A stretch of 64,000 nt of DNA from CALFCX01 sp041650595 (GCA_041650595.1 JBAZKW010000007.1:17746-81745); one strand, 5' to 3'. Positions 34,263-43,632 are shown, counted from the stretch's first letter. Translations and numbers: made by a program. The notes: generated from the sequence alone by a model not told the origin.

Positions 34263-34988
34263 ATGATAGAAATCGGGCATCATGCCGTTTGGCGGTTTGG
34301 GGGCATGGTTTTTAATTCGGATACTATTATTTCTTCCCTGATCGTTTCACTGATGATCGTAATTTTTGCCTTCAGCGCAAAGTTTTTCATAATAAAGAAA
34401 GGCAAACATATCTCCGGCATGCAGGCCGCCTGTGAGATTTTGTATATGTTTTCGACATCCATTTCGGAAGGTGTGATGGGCTCAAAAGGAAGAAAGTATT
34501 CATCCTTCATCGCCAGTCTTTTCATCTTTATTCTTGTGTGCAATGTGTTTGGCGTATTGCCGGTTACGGAAGTTATCGAACTCTTTTTCGGGAAATTACT
34601 TGTCCATGTGCCTGTACTGGAAGCCCCTACGGCTGATATCAATGCTACGATAGCTTTGGCTTTGACAACTTTTTTTGCAATGCATTTTTTCGGTATCAGG
34701 GAAAGGGGCGTTTCGTATTTCAAAAGATTTATCAGTCCTAATCCGGTTTTTTTGCCTCTTAATCTGATGGAAGAATTTTCAAGGCCTCTTTCTCTGGCCA
34801 TACGTCTTTTTGGTAACACTTTCGGCAAGGCCACTATATTACTTATACTCGTATCGCTGGTAGCGTTCCCATTCCTATATCCTATCCCTATTTTGGCATT
34901 GGGGCTTTTTATTGCGTTTGTCCAGGCGTACATATTTGCGCTCCTTACGACTTTTTATATAGCATCTGCTGTTTCTGAAGGCCACTAA
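34263..34988 (+). CDS. atpB: ATP synthase subunit a
   Basis: A membrane stator subunit of 241 residues. The essential arginine lies in EEFSRPLSLAIRLFGNTFG (R of IRLFGN). Five or six helices; the C-terminal half is well conserved. It works with the c-ring as the ion channel. Confidence 0.95.
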   Translation: MIEIGHHAVWRFGGMVFNSDTIISSLIVSLMIVIFAFSAKFFIIKKGKHISGMQAACEILYMFSTSISEGVMGSKGRKYSSFIASLFIFILVCNVFGVLPVTEVIELFFGKLLVHVPVLEAPTADINATIALALTTFFAMHFFGIRERGVSYFKRFISPNPVFLPLNLMEEFSRPLSLAIRLFGNTFGKATILLILVSLVAFPFLYPIPILALGLFIAFVQAYIFALLTTFYIASAVSEGH

Positions 34989-35012
34989 AAAAATAAGAGG
35001 AGGAAAGAAAAG

Positions 35013-35264
35013 ATGGATAAAACGATGGTCCAGATGGTTTCAGTGTTTAGCGCGGCTTTTTGTTTGGGGATCGCGGGGGTTGCTGCGGCATCGGCTCAGG
35101 GCAGGGCCACGGCTGCCGCACTGGATGCGGTCGCAAGGCAACCTGAGGCAAAAAGCTCCATAACCCAGATGTTAATAGTCGGGCTTGCGATCATAGAGTC
35201 CATAGCATTGTATGCCCTTTTGATCGCCATAGTCCTTATATTTGTAAATCCGTTTGCCAGATAA
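35013..35264 (+). CDS. atpE: ATP synthase subunit c with sodium-ligand pattern
   Basis: 83 residues, two helices joined by ARQPEAK. The ion-carrying carboxylate is E62 in AIIESIALY. Against the Ilyobacter tartaricus sodium-type c subunit, from memory, the ligands Q32, E65, S66 and Y70 correspond to Q29, E62, S63 and Y67 here, all kept. Proton-type rings lack this set. This predicts a sodium-coupled ATP synthase. Confidence 0.94.
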   Translation: MDKTMVQMVSVFSAAFCLGIAGVAAASAQGRATAAALDAVARQPEAKSSITQMLIVGLAIIESIALYALLIAIVLIFVNPFAR

Positions 35265-35293
35265 AAAGGTCCGTTATTTTTTAGGGGGCCATA

Positions 35294-35785
35294 ATGCTTG
35301 AAATAAACGGGACGATTGCAGCCGTAATACTTAACTTTCTGATCCTTGCATGGATCCTCGAACATTTTTTGTACAAGCCGGTGCGGGACGCGATCGAGCA
35401 AAGAAAAAAGACGGCGGAAAACCTGATAGGCGAGTCCGAAAAAAAGCTTGCCGAGGCCGATCAGCTTAAAGCGTCTTATGAATCCCGGATAAACGATGCC
35501 CAAAAAAGGTCCAAGGAGATCGTGGACAGCGCTATCGTCGCTTCGCAGAACATACAAAAAGATGTCATGGATGCGGCAAGAAAAGATTCCGGGCTCGTGA
35601 TAGACCAGGCACGTAAAGAAGCGGAAAAGATCAGGCTTGATGCGTATTCGCAAGCCAGAAGATCGATCGCTTCTCTGGTATGTCTTGCCGCGGGCAGACT
35701 GATGATGAAAAAGCTTGATGAGCCCTCCGACAGGGTACTGGTAGAAGAGATGATAAATAACCTCGAAAAGACGGAGATCAACTAA
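35294..35785 (+). CDS. atpF: ATP synthase subunit b
   Basis: 163 residues: one N-terminal membrane helix (ILNFLILAWILEHFLY) and a long charged coiled coil forming the peripheral stalk. FLYKPVRDAIEQRKK is the typical first part of the stalk. A single b gene suggests a homodimer. Confidence 0.93.
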   Translation: MLEINGTIAAVILNFLILAWILEHFLYKPVRDAIEQRKKTAENLIGESEKKLAEADQLKASYESRINDAQKRSKEIVDSAIVASQNIQKDVMDAARKDSGLVIDQARKEAEKIRLDAYSQARRSIASLVCLAAGRLMMKKLDEPSDRVLVEEMINNLEKTEIN

Positions 35786-35792
35786 AAGAACA

Positions 35793-36320
35793 ATGTCCAT
35801 TACAGAAAAATACGCAGAATCACTGCTCAAAGTTGCCAAAGACAAGGACCGTCTTGAGGATATAAAGAAAAACTTCGCCTGGCTTGTCGGCCGTTTGCGC
35901 GATAATGACCATCTGCGCATGGTATTTGTGAGCCCCCTTTTTTCCGGCGACAACAAAAAAACCGCACTTGACAGGATCGTTTCAGGAGTTTTTTGCGGTG
36001 AGTTCATCAGCTTTTTACATATTATCGCTGATAAAAAGAGGGAAAAGTATATATTCAAAATATATGAGCATTTTAAAAAGATTACTGATGTTTACGAGAA
36101 CAAGATAAGGGTTGAGATAAAGACAGTTTTTCCCCTGGACGGCGATCTCGAGAAAAAGCTCAAAAAAAAACTTGAAGCAAAAACAGGCAAAAAAGTGATC
36201 GTGGAGAATGTGATCGACAAAAGGATAATCGGCGGTGCGGTGCTGAAAATGAACGACTATATACTCGACCGAAGTGTTTTAAGCGGTTTGACGGCCCTTG
36301 AAAAGGAACTGGTATCCTAA
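35793..36320 (+). CDS. atpH: ATP synthase subunit delta
   Basis: 175 residues, linking the peripheral stalk to the F1 head. N-terminal helical bundle (ITEKYAESLLKVAKDKDRLEDI) and the conserved C-terminal KIRVEIKTVFPLDGDLEKKLKKKLEAKTGKKV stretch with IIGGAVLKMNDYILD-like ending. The atpA start follows its stop immediately. Confidence 0.93.
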   Translation: MSITEKYAESLLKVAKDKDRLEDIKKNFAWLVGRLRDNDHLRMVFVSPLFSGDNKKTALDRIVSGVFCGEFISFLHIIADKKREKYIFKIYEHFKKITDVYENKIRVEIKTVFPLDGDLEKKLKKKLEAKTGKKVIVENVIDKRIIGGAVLKMNDYILDRSVLSGLTALEKELVS

Positions 36321-37844
36321 ATGCAAAGAGCTGACGAGATAACAAGCATACTTAAAAAGGAAATAGAAGGCTTTACGCAATCCTCGGATTTTTACGAGTC
36401 CGGCGTAGTAGCGTCAACCGGGGACGGAGTGGCGATGGTCTATGGCCTGTCAAATGTGATGTCTTCCGAACTGGTGAGCTTTTCGTCAGGCGCGATGGGG
36501 ATCACTTTTTCTTTGTTGTCCGACGGAGTAGGATGCATAATACTCGGAGATAGCGACAGCGTCAGGGAAGGCGACATCGTAAAGCGGACCGGTAATGTTG
36601 CCAGAGTTCCGGTAGGGGACGCTCTCATCGGCAGAATAGTCGATCCTTTGGGAAATCCTCTGGATGAAAAAGGGCCCATTAAATCGAATTCTTTCATGCC
36701 GATAGAGGCACCTGTCGCTTCAGTAGTTGAAAGGATGCCGGTAAAACAGCCTCTTCAAACAGGGATAAAAGCTATCGATTCAATGATCCCTATAGGCAGA
36801 GGACAGAGAGAGCTTGTGATAGGGGACCGCGGGACCGGCAAGACCGCGATCGCGATAGATGCGATCATAAACCAGAAGGATTCGGGGGTTTTTTGCATAT
36901 ATGTGGCAATAGGGCAAAAAGCTTCAACGGTCGCCGGAATAATCGATATATTAAAGAACAAAGGCGCTATGGAATACACAACCGTAGTATTTTCCGGGGC
37001 CGATGATTCTTCTTCCCTCCAATATATCGCTCCTTACGCGGGATGCGCTATGGCAGAAGAATATCTTTATTCCGGAAGGAACGCGCTCATCGTATATGAT
37101 GATCTTTCAAAGCACGCGGTCGCCTACAGGCAGCTTTCTCTTTTGCTCCGTAGACCTCCGGGCAGAGAAGCCTACCCAGGCGATGTCTTTTATCTGCATT
37201 CAAGGCTTTTGGAGAGGGCTTGCAAGCTTTCGGATGAAAAAGGAGGGGGGTCGCTTACGGCACTCCCGATAGTTGAAACTCAGGACGGGGATATTTCGTC
37301 TTATATACCTACAAATATAATATCCATAACCGACGGCCAGATATTCCTTGAGAAAGACCTTTTTAATTCCGGCATAAAACCCGCGATAAATACCGGGCTT
37401 TCCGTGTCAAGGGTCGGCGGCTCCGCGCAGATAAAAGCAATGAGAACTGTTACCGGCAGACTGCGTTTGGATTTAGCCCAATATCGCGAACTTCTGGCCT
37501 TCTCGCAATTTGCATCCGATATAGATAAATCCACAAAGGATCAGCTTCTTCGCGGGGACAAACTGGTGGAGATGTTGAAACAGAACCAGCATGAGCCTTT
37601 GAATGTGGTAGATCAGATCATAATAATATTCGCAGGAACAAAAGGCCTTCTTGATAATGTGGAAAAGAACAATCTGAAAAAGTTTGAAAAAGGGCTTTTG
37701 AGCTATGTTCACAACAACTACACTGTGCTGACAAAAGAGATCGCAACTACGCAGTCTTTAAGTGAAGACTCAAAAAAACAGCTTTCCATAGCCATTCGCG
37801 CTTATAAAGAAATGTTCGGCCTGCCTGCCGGCAGGCAGGGGTAA
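36321..37844 (+). CDS. atpA: ATP synthase subunit alpha
   Basis: 507 residues of the F1 head. P-loop GDRGTGKTAIA within IPIGRGQRELVIG; VYDDLSKHAVAYRQLSLLLRRPPGREAYPGDVFYLHSRLLERA is highly conserved. The last seven residues LPAGRQG are encoded by the CCTGCCTGCC palindrome, which also brings the stop codon into place. So a repeat insertion has replaced or extended the normal C terminus without harming the core. Confidence 0.96.
   Translation: MQRADEITSILKKEIEGFTQSSDFYESGVVASTGDGVAMVYGLSNVMSSELVSFSSGAMGITFSLLSDGVGCIILGDSDSVREGDIVKRTGNVARVPVGDALIGRIVDPLGNPLDEKGPIKSNSFMPIEAPVASVVERMPVKQPLQTGIKAIDSMIPIGRGQRELVIGDRGTGKTAIAIDAIINQKDSGVFCIYVAIGQKASTVAGIIDILKNKGAMEYTTVVFSGADDSSSLQYIAPYAGCAMAEEYLYSGRNALIVYDDLSKHAVAYRQLSLLLRRPPGREAYPGDVFYLHSRLLERACKLSDEKGGGSLTALPIVETQDGDISSYIPTNIISITDGQIFLEKDLFNSGIKPAINTGLSVSRVGGSAQIKAMRTVTGRLRLDLAQYRELLAFSQFASDIDKSTKDQLLRGDKLVEMLKQNQHEPLNVVDQIIIIFAGTKGLLDNVEKNNLKKFEKGLLSYVHNNYTVLTKEIATTQSLSEDSKKQLSIAIRAYKEMFGLPAGRQG
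37820..37839. repeat. CCTGCCTGCC palindrome at the end of atpA
   Basis: A perfect 20-bp palindrome identical to that in murB, four bases before the atpA stop. It encodes the terminal LPAGRQ. Confidence 0.92.
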
Positions 37845-37860
37845 AGGAGCCGTAATAAAA

Positions 37861-38787
37861 GTGCAAAACCAAAAGGACGTAAAAACAAAGATAAAAACGG
37901 TAAACAGCATCCAAAAGGTTACCAAGGCCATGGAGTCCATAGCAAATATCAGGCTGCAAAAAGTAATAAAAGTGCTTTATGCCATGAGGCCTTATGCCGA
38001 AGATCTTTCCAGGTTTATTTTTGAGATATTCAGATCGTCCGGAGAAGGCCGGATGAAAAAGATCGTACCTTATTTCAGAAAAGAAAGAACAACAAAAGTT
38101 CTTTTTGTGGTTTTGTCCGCTGACAGGGGACTTTGCGGGATGTACAACAGCAGGCTCCTTTCGGTTGTCTCGGACTCCGCGAGATTTGAAATTCTCAAAG
38201 GCCGAAAGCTCAAGCTTATAACTGTCGGCAAAAAAGCCGCCGATTATTTTTCCAGGAAAAATTATGAGATGGTGCATGCTTATCCGTCCGTGCCGGCGGA
38301 GAACATACCGGAGTTTGCGAAAAAACTTGTCACACGGTGCGCGCAACTCTTTGAAGAACAGGTTGTCGACGAGATATATGTTTTTTATACCCATTTTATT
38401 TCTATAGGGAAACAGGATGTCTACGGATTGAAACTTTTGCCGGTGGAGATCGAGAGCTCGGAAGAGCATAATATTCCCATAAAAGACAGCGCTTTGTTTG
38501 AAGAAGACGACAAGCTCAAATTCAGATTGCCGGAATTTATCTGCGAGCCTTCACAAGATCTCCTGTTGCCGGGACTATTCCTGCATTATCTGGAGATATC
38601 TTTGAGGCAGGCTGTCTTAGAGACGATAGTCAGCGAACACGCGTCCCGGATGGTCGCGATGCAACAGTCCTCATCGAGCGCTGATGACATGCTAAGAAGT
38701 CTTACTATGGAGTACAACAAGATCAGGCAATCGCTTATCACAAAAGAGCTTACCGAAATAATAAACAGTGCGGAGGCTTTGAACTGA
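37861..38787 (+). CDS. atpG: ATP synthase subunit gamma
   Basis: The central rotor shaft, 308 residues. N-terminal QKDVKTKIKTVNSIQKVTKAMESIA and the C-terminal SEHASRMVAMQQSSSSADDMLRSL coiled helix are diagnostic. It starts at GTG with AAAGGAG seven bases upstream. Its stop overlaps the atpD start. Confidence 0.94.
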   Translation: MQNQKDVKTKIKTVNSIQKVTKAMESIANIRLQKVIKVLYAMRPYAEDLSRFIFEIFRSSGEGRMKKIVPYFRKERTTKVLFVVLSADRGLCGMYNSRLLSVVSDSARFEILKGRKLKLITVGKKAADYFSRKNYEMVHAYPSVPAENIPEFAKKLVTRCAQLFEEQVVDEIYVFYTHFISIGKQDVYGLKLLPVEIESSEEHNIPIKDSALFEEDDKLKFRLPEFICEPSQDLLLPGLFLHYLEISLRQAVLETIVSEHASRMVAMQQSSSSADDMLRSLTMEYNKIRQSLITKELTEIINSAEALN

Positions 38788-40187
38788 TGGGAATTGGCAA
38801 GGTAAAACAGATAATCGGCCCGGTCATTGACGTCGAGTTCAGTATGGACGAACTTCCGGCTTTATATAACGCATTGACCATAAAGAAGCAGGACAAGGAA
38901 ATATTCTTGGAGGTAGAACAGTATGTGGGGGACGGGGTTGTCCGTTGCATTTCCATGTCTTCGACCGACGGCCTATCAAGAGGCCAGGAGGTCTTGGACA
39001 GCGGGGCTCCTATAAGCGTCCCCGTGGGGGACGAGACTCTCGGCAGGCTATTCAATGTTTTAGGCCAGCCCATAGATAATCTGGGAGAAATAAAAACTCA
39101 GCAAAAATACAGCATACACCGCAGCGCGCCTCCTCTTAGCAATGTCAAACCTTCTACGCAAATATATGAAACAGGCATCAAAGTGATAGATCTTTTGGTC
39201 CCTTATCCAAAAGGCGGGAAAATAGGCCTTTTCGGGGGCGCCGGCGTCGGTAAGACTGTTTTGATAATGGAACTGATAAGAAATATCGCCACCGAACACG
39301 GAGGTGTCTCTGTTTTTGCGGGGGTGGGAGAGCGCACCCGTGAAGGCAACGATCTCTGGCTCGATATGAAAGCTTCAGGCGTAATAAAGAAGACTTCTTT
39401 GGTGTTTGGCCAGATGAACGAGGCTCCCGGAGCAAGGTTCCGTGTAGCTCTTACAGGACTTGCGCAGGCCGAATATTTTAGGGATGAAAAAAAACAGGAC
39501 GTTCTGTTGTTCATAGACAATATATTCAGGTTCGTGCAGGCCGGAGCGGAAGTCTCGACATTGCTCGGAAGAATGCCTTCCGCCGTAGGATACCAGCCGA
39601 CACTCTCAACTGAAATGGGACAGCTTCAGGAAAGGATCGTTTCGACTAATGACGGATCTATTACATCCATACAGGCAATATATGTTCCGGCGGATGATCT
39701 TACAGATCCGGCTCCCGCTACGACCTTTTCTCATTTAGATGCGACTACCGTGCTTTCCAGGGCACTTATGGAACTCGGGATCTATCCGGCGGTCGACCCG
39801 CTGGACTCCTCATCAAGGATAATGGACCCGAAAGTAGTCGGCGAAGAGCATTTTAATACTGCCAAAGAAGTGATAAGGGTCTTGCAGCGTTACAGGGAAC
39901 TTCAGGACATAATAGCTATACTCGGCATGGAAGAGCTTTCAAACGAAGACAAAATAACGGTCTCAAGAGCAAGAAAGATACAGAGATTTTTGTCCCAGCC
40001 GTTCTTTGTCGCGGAAGAATATACCGGCCAGGGAGGGAAATACGTGCCGCTCTCCGAAACGATACGGGGATTTAAGGAGATCGCGGAAGGATTTCACGAC
40101 AATATTCCCGAAAACGCGTTCTATATGAAAGGGACAATAGACGAGGTAACGACATATGCAGATGAACTTAAAAATATTAAGTCCTGA
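38787..40187 (+). CDS. atpD: ATP synthase subunit beta
   Basis: The catalytic F1 subunit, 466 residues. P-loop GGAGVGKTVLI, catalytic GERTREGNDLW, DNIFRFVQAGAEVS, and the ILGMEELSNEDK segment (usual DELSEED). Complete by length. Confidence 0.97.
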   Translation: MGIGKVKQIIGPVIDVEFSMDELPALYNALTIKKQDKEIFLEVEQYVGDGVVRCISMSSTDGLSRGQEVLDSGAPISVPVGDETLGRLFNVLGQPIDNLGEIKTQQKYSIHRSAPPLSNVKPSTQIYETGIKVIDLLVPYPKGGKIGLFGGAGVGKTVLIMELIRNIATEHGGVSVFAGVGERTREGNDLWLDMKASGVIKKTSLVFGQMNEAPGARFRVALTGLAQAEYFRDEKKQDVLLFIDNIFRFVQAGAEVSTLLGRMPSAVGYQPTLSTEMGQLQERIVSTNDGSITSIQAIYVPADDLTDPAPATTFSHLDATTVLSRALMELGIYPAVDPLDSSSRIMDPKVVGEEHFNTAKEVIRVLQRYRELQDIIAILGMEELSNEDKITVSRARKIQRFLSQPFFVAEEYTGQGGKYVPLSETIRGFKEIAEGFHDNIPENAFYMKGTIDEVTTYADELKNIKS

Positions 40188-40404
40188 TAAGATAATCGTT
40201 GACAAGCCGGCGGATTTTGTAAGTCTGATGATGGAGAGCGGTTCCGTCGGGATATTGCACGGACATGTTCCCTTGGCGGGAAAGCTTGTGCGGTCATATG
40301 TGAAGTTCGATCATGAGGGCAAAGAAGAAAAGGTCCCTGTGGACGGGGGATATGCCTGGATTATGCCTGACAGCGTGACTGTTTTTACGGCGGGCCGGCA
40401 ATGA
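40156..40404 (+). CDS. atpC: ATP synthase subunit epsilon, beta-sandwich only
   Basis: Only 82 residues: the N-terminal beta-sandwich (LKILSPDKIIVDKPADFVSLMMESGSVGILHGHVPL, VPVDGGYAWIMPDSVTVF) that binds gamma and the c-ring. The C-terminal helical hairpin that blocks ATP hydrolysis in many bacteria is absent, and the stop overlaps the murA start, so this is not a sequence-edge effect. It overlaps atpD by 32 bases; a second ATG at 40162 is possible. Confidence 0.88.
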   Translation: MQMNLKILSPDKIIVDKPADFVSLMMESGSVGILHGHVPLAGKLVRSYVKFDHEGKEEKVPVDGGYAWIMPDSVTVFTAGRQ

Positions 40405-41657
40405 GAAAGCTTCTTATAAACGGCGGAAACGCTTTGTCAGGCACCGTTTCCGTGAGCGGGGCAAAAAACTCCGCCCTGCCCATTCTTGCGGCGACGATCC
40501 TGCTTGAAGGCAAAGCTTCACTGACGAATATCCCTCTTTTAAATGATGTGATAACCATGATGCGCGTGCTCAGGACTCTGGGACTGCGGGTGGAATACTG
40601 CGAGCCAAATACCATGAATGTCTGGATCAACGGAAAAATAAAACATGTAGCGCCTTATGAACTGGTCACAAAGATGAGAGCTTCTTTTTTTATAATAGGC
40701 CCCATGGTCGCGCGCCTTGGGCTTGCCAGAGTGCCGCTTCCGGGAGGCTGTGCCATAGGATCGCGGCCGGTGAACTATTATTTAAAAGGACTGGAAGCAA
40801 TGGGCGCCAAGATCGAGATGGAGCACGGATTTGTAAAAGCCCAGGCCGATAAATTAGAAGGCGTGCCGATATATCTTGATTTCCCGTCAGTGGGAGCTAC
40901 CGAAAGCCTGATGATGGCGGCTACTTTGGCGGAAGGGGATACTTCAATAGAAAATGCCGCACAGGAGCCGGAAATAATAGATCTTGCGAATTTTTTGAAC
41001 AGATGCGGCGCCAAGATCTCCGGTGCCGGGACACAGGCCATCTCCATTACCGGAGTAAAAAGCTTAAAAGCCGTTGACTACAAAATAATCCCGGACAGAA
41101 TAGAAGCGGGCACGCTTATGATCGCCTCCGCCATCACGGGAGGGGACGTTACTCTAAAGAACGTAATTCCAGAACACCTTGCGTCTCTTTCGGTGAAACT
41201 TCAGGAAACCGGGATAAATATCGTTTTTAGCGGGACCAGTGCCCGGGTGACCGTGCCGGACAAATTGAAGGCCGTAAATATTAAGACCATGCCTTATCCG
41301 GGATTTCCGACCGATATGCAGCCGCAGCTGACATCACTCCTTTCTCTTGCCAAGGGGACAAGCGTCATAACCGAGTCCATATTTGAGAACCGCTTTATGC
41401 ACGTCCAGGAGCTCAAAAGGATGGGAGCCGACATACAAATAGAAGGGCACAGTATTATTATCGAAGGAGTGCCAAATCTTTCCGGAGCTCCCGTCAGGAC
41501 TTCGGACCTGAGGGCAGGCGCCGCTCTTGCCGTGGCCGCTCTGGCGGCCGAAGGAGAGACGCTTATCGACGATACGGACAGGTTCCTTGACAGGGGATAT
41601 GAAAAGATCGTCTCAAAACTTTCCGGTTTGGGGGCAGATGTTAAAGAAGTTAAATAG
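40401..41657 (+). CDS. murA: UDP-N-acetylglucosamine 1-carboxyvinyltransferase
   Basis: The committed step of murein synthesis, 418 residues. The fosfomycin-target cysteine is C117 in PGGCAIGSRPV. N-terminal GGNALSGTVSVSGAKNSALPILAA and the DYKIIPDRIEAGTLMIA segment are typical. It overlaps the atpC stop by four bases and ybeY by 20. Confidence 0.96.
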   Translation: MRKLLINGGNALSGTVSVSGAKNSALPILAATILLEGKASLTNIPLLNDVITMMRVLRTLGLRVEYCEPNTMNVWINGKIKHVAPYELVTKMRASFFIIGPMVARLGLARVPLPGGCAIGSRPVNYYLKGLEAMGAKIEMEHGFVKAQADKLEGVPIYLDFPSVGATESLMMAATLAEGDTSIENAAQEPEIIDLANFLNRCGAKISGAGTQAISITGVKSLKAVDYKIIPDRIEAGTLMIASAITGGDVTLKNVIPEHLASLSVKLQETGINIVFSGTSARVTVPDKLKAVNIKTMPYPGFPTDMQPQLTSLLSLAKGTSVITESIFENRFMHVQELKRMGADIQIEGHSIIIEGVPNLSGAPVRTSDLRAGAALAVAALAAEGETLIDDTDRFLDRGYEKIVSKLSGLGADVKEVK

Positions 41658-42003
41658 CATAGCAAAAAAAGTGCTTAAAAAAGAAAAAGCGCGCGGGGAT
41701 ATTTGCATAACCGTTGCGGATGATATTATGGTAAAGGCATTGAACAGGGTCTATAGGCATATAGACAAAGCCACCGATGTACTTTCTTTTGAGATGGGAG
41801 AGGACGGACTGCTCGGTGATATCATAATCTCAAAGGAGTCAGCCTTGAGGAATGCCGAAAGGTTTGGTGTTAGTCTTGACGAAGAGATGAGGCGTCTTGT
41901 CATTCACGGGGCCCTGCATCTGTTGGGGTACGATCACAAAAAGAAATCGGATAGAATAAAGATGTCTGCCAAAGAGGAGAAGTATGCACAGGAAATTCAT
42001 TGA
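41638..42003 (+). CDS. ybeY: endoribonuclease YbeY
   Basis: A zinc RNase involved in 16S rRNA maturation and quality control. 121 residues from ATG 41638, with the ligand triad H90, H94 and H100 in HGALHLLGYDH. TDVLSFEMGEDGLLGDIIIS is the other family block. It is shorter than E. coli YbeY (155) because the N-terminal part is brief. It overlaps murA and dgkA. Confidence 0.94.
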   Translation: MLKKLNSIAKKVLKKEKARGDICITVADDIMVKALNRVYRHIDKATDVLSFEMGEDGLLGDIIISKESALRNAERFGVSLDEEMRRLVIHGALHLLGYDHKKKSDRIKMSAKEEKYAQEIH

Positions 42004-42352
42004 AAGTGTCGGCAATGCAGTAAGGGGACTGCGATTTTCATACAGAACGCAAAGGAACCTGTCTATACACACTTTTGCGGCGGTAGCAGCGATATCATTA
42101 GGGATCATTTTGGGAATATCAACCGTTGAAATGGCGATCGTTTTTCTGGTCATAGCTTCCGTGGTGGTGCTCGAATTGCTGAATACCGCCATAGAAGAGA
42201 TCGTGAACATGCTTTCTTTGAGCCGTAAGATGAGAGCTATGGTGGCAAAAGATGTTGCCGCAGCCGCCGTACTTACGGCTTCGCTTGCGGCCGTTGCGGT
42301 GGGGTGCTTGATTTTTGGTCCAAAAATCATTAATCTGATTATGGGGCGCTAA
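41984..42352 (+). CDS. dgkA: diacylglycerol/undecaprenol kinase
   Basis: 122 residues with three membrane helices and the conserved NTAIEEIVNMLS and AKDVAAAAVLTASLAA blocks. It phosphorylates diacylglycerol or undecaprenol, feeding the lipid carrier used by mraY, murG and wecA. It overlaps ybeY, a common gene pair. Confidence 0.9.
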   Translation: MHRKFIESVGNAVRGLRFSYRTQRNLSIHTFAAVAAISLGIILGISTVEMAIVFLVIASVVVLELLNTAIEEIVNMLSLSRKMRAMVAKDVAAAAVLTASLAAVAVGCLIFGPKIINLIMGR

Positions 42353-42354
42353 TT

Positions 42355-43605
42355 ATGTTCACTATATTTTCTCTGTTTATTTTGGTATGTTTTTCGGCGT
42401 TTTTCTCTTTTTCAGAAACCGCTCTCACTGCCGTAAACCGTGTAAAGGTAAGGAAAATGTTCGAAGACAAACTTCTCGGTTCCAAAGCGCTTTACACCTT
42501 AAGGGAGAACCCGAGCAAGATGCTTGCCACCCTTCTTGTCGGCAATAATATAGTAAATCTTGCCGCCGCTTCCATTGCGACCGTCATATTCATAGATTTC
42601 TTTGCGAAAAGATCAATACTCAATGAAGGCGTGACTGTGGCGGTTTCTACCCTTGTTATGACGCTGGTCATACTGGTGTTCGGCGAAATAATACCCAAGA
42701 CCGCAGCCATAAAGCATGCGGACAGGCTATCGTTGATCGTGGCTCCCATTGTACTTGCGCTTTCGGCGATCATAACTCCTGTTCTTATTTTTCTGGATTG
42801 GATATGCAGGCCTGCGCTCAAACTCCTTGGGGCGGATGTGAAGAGCAACATACCGTTTGTGACCGAAGATGAATTAAAGATGATCCTTAGCGTAGGGGAA
42901 GAAGAGGGGGTAATAGAAACCTCGGAAAACAGGATGATACACAGTATCTTTGAGTTCAGCGATACCGTTGCAAAAGAGGTGATGGTGCCAAGGCCGGACA
43001 TGTTCTGTATGGATGCTGGGACTAATGTGAATGAGGCTCTTGAAAACATCTTTGAGGACGGGCATTCAAGGATACCCGTTTATGACGGGAGCCCTGAAAA
43101 TATAGTCGGGATCGTCATGACAAAAGATCTCATAAAGATCTGCGGCGGAGAGAGCGCTTCTGTGCTAAAAGATATAATGAGGGCTCCCCTGTTCGTTCCG
43201 GAAACAAAAAAGCTGGACGAGCTTATGAGGCTCATGCAAACTTCCAGGAGCCATATAGCGATAGTCGTCGATGAGTACGGAGTGGTCGCGGGGCTCGTAA
43301 CGCTTGAAGACCTTTTGGAAGAGATAGTCGGGGAGATCGAAGATGAGTTTGATAAAGAAGATAAAGGCGTGGAAACGCTTCCCGACGGGTCCATACTGGT
43401 GGATGCCAGTCTTTCCGTCAGCGATGTAAATGAAAAAGTCGGGACAAGGATCCCGGAAGGCGATTACGATACTATAGGCGGGTTTGTACTTTCTTTGATA
43501 GGGCGGTTGCCTTTTGTGGGCGACGGCACGAAATATGAAGATATCACCATAACGGTAGAAAAGATAGCCAAAAGAAGGATCACCCGCGTCAGGATAAGCA
43601 GATAG
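42355..43605 (+). CDS. CorC/HlyC-type CNNM-CBS membrane protein
   Basis: 416 residues: an N-terminal DUF21/CNNM membrane domain (1-150, FSFSETALTAVNRVKVRKMFED), two CBS motifs (about 200-330; HSRIPVYDGSPENIVGIVMTKDLI, SHIAIVVDEYGVVAGLVTLEDLLEEIVGEI) and a C-terminal CorC_HlyC domain. Such proteins are magnesium or cobalt efflux or tolerance factors. It follows dgkA by two bases. Confidence 0.93.
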   Translation: MFTIFSLFILVCFSAFFSFSETALTAVNRVKVRKMFEDKLLGSKALYTLRENPSKMLATLLVGNNIVNLAAASIATVIFIDFFAKRSILNEGVTVAVSTLVMTLVILVFGEIIPKTAAIKHADRLSLIVAPIVLALSAIITPVLIFLDWICRPALKLLGADVKSNIPFVTEDELKMILSVGEEEGVIETSENRMIHSIFEFSDTVAKEVMVPRPDMFCMDAGTNVNEALENIFEDGHSRIPVYDGSPENIVGIVMTKDLIKICGGESASVLKDIMRAPLFVPETKKLDELMRLMQTSRSHIAIVVDEYGVVAGLVTLEDLLEEIVGEIEDEFDKEDKGVETLPDGSILVDASLSVSDVNEKVGTRIPEGDYDTIGGFVLSLIGRLPFVGDGTKYEDITITVEKIAKRRITRVRISR

Positions 43606-43614
43606 TTTGTGTAG

Positions 43615-43620
43615 TATAAT
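43615..43620 (+). promoter_or_regulatory. TATAAT box before pyrG
   Basis: TATAAT 12 bases before ATG 43633 in the short gap after the CorC-type gene. No -35 box is evident. It predicts a very short leader if ATG 43633 is used, or a 25-30 base leader if TTG 43654 is used. Confidence 0.45.
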
Positions 43621-43632
43621 AATAATAGGTTG

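Noticed and set aside
33096..34283. Minus-strand open frame of 395 codons
   Set aside because: It lies opposite wecB and the atpI-like gene, has low-complexity aromatic and Cys-rich translation, no family match and no ribosome-binding site. It is a shadow of the real genes.
35096..36058. Minus-strand open frame of 320 codons
   Set aside because: Opposite atpE, atpF and atpH, which are certain. No motif in the translation.
40156..40404. Truncated atpC as a pseudogene
   Set aside because: The beta-sandwich is complete and the gene is tightly overlapped by atpD and murA, so it is more likely a natural short form.
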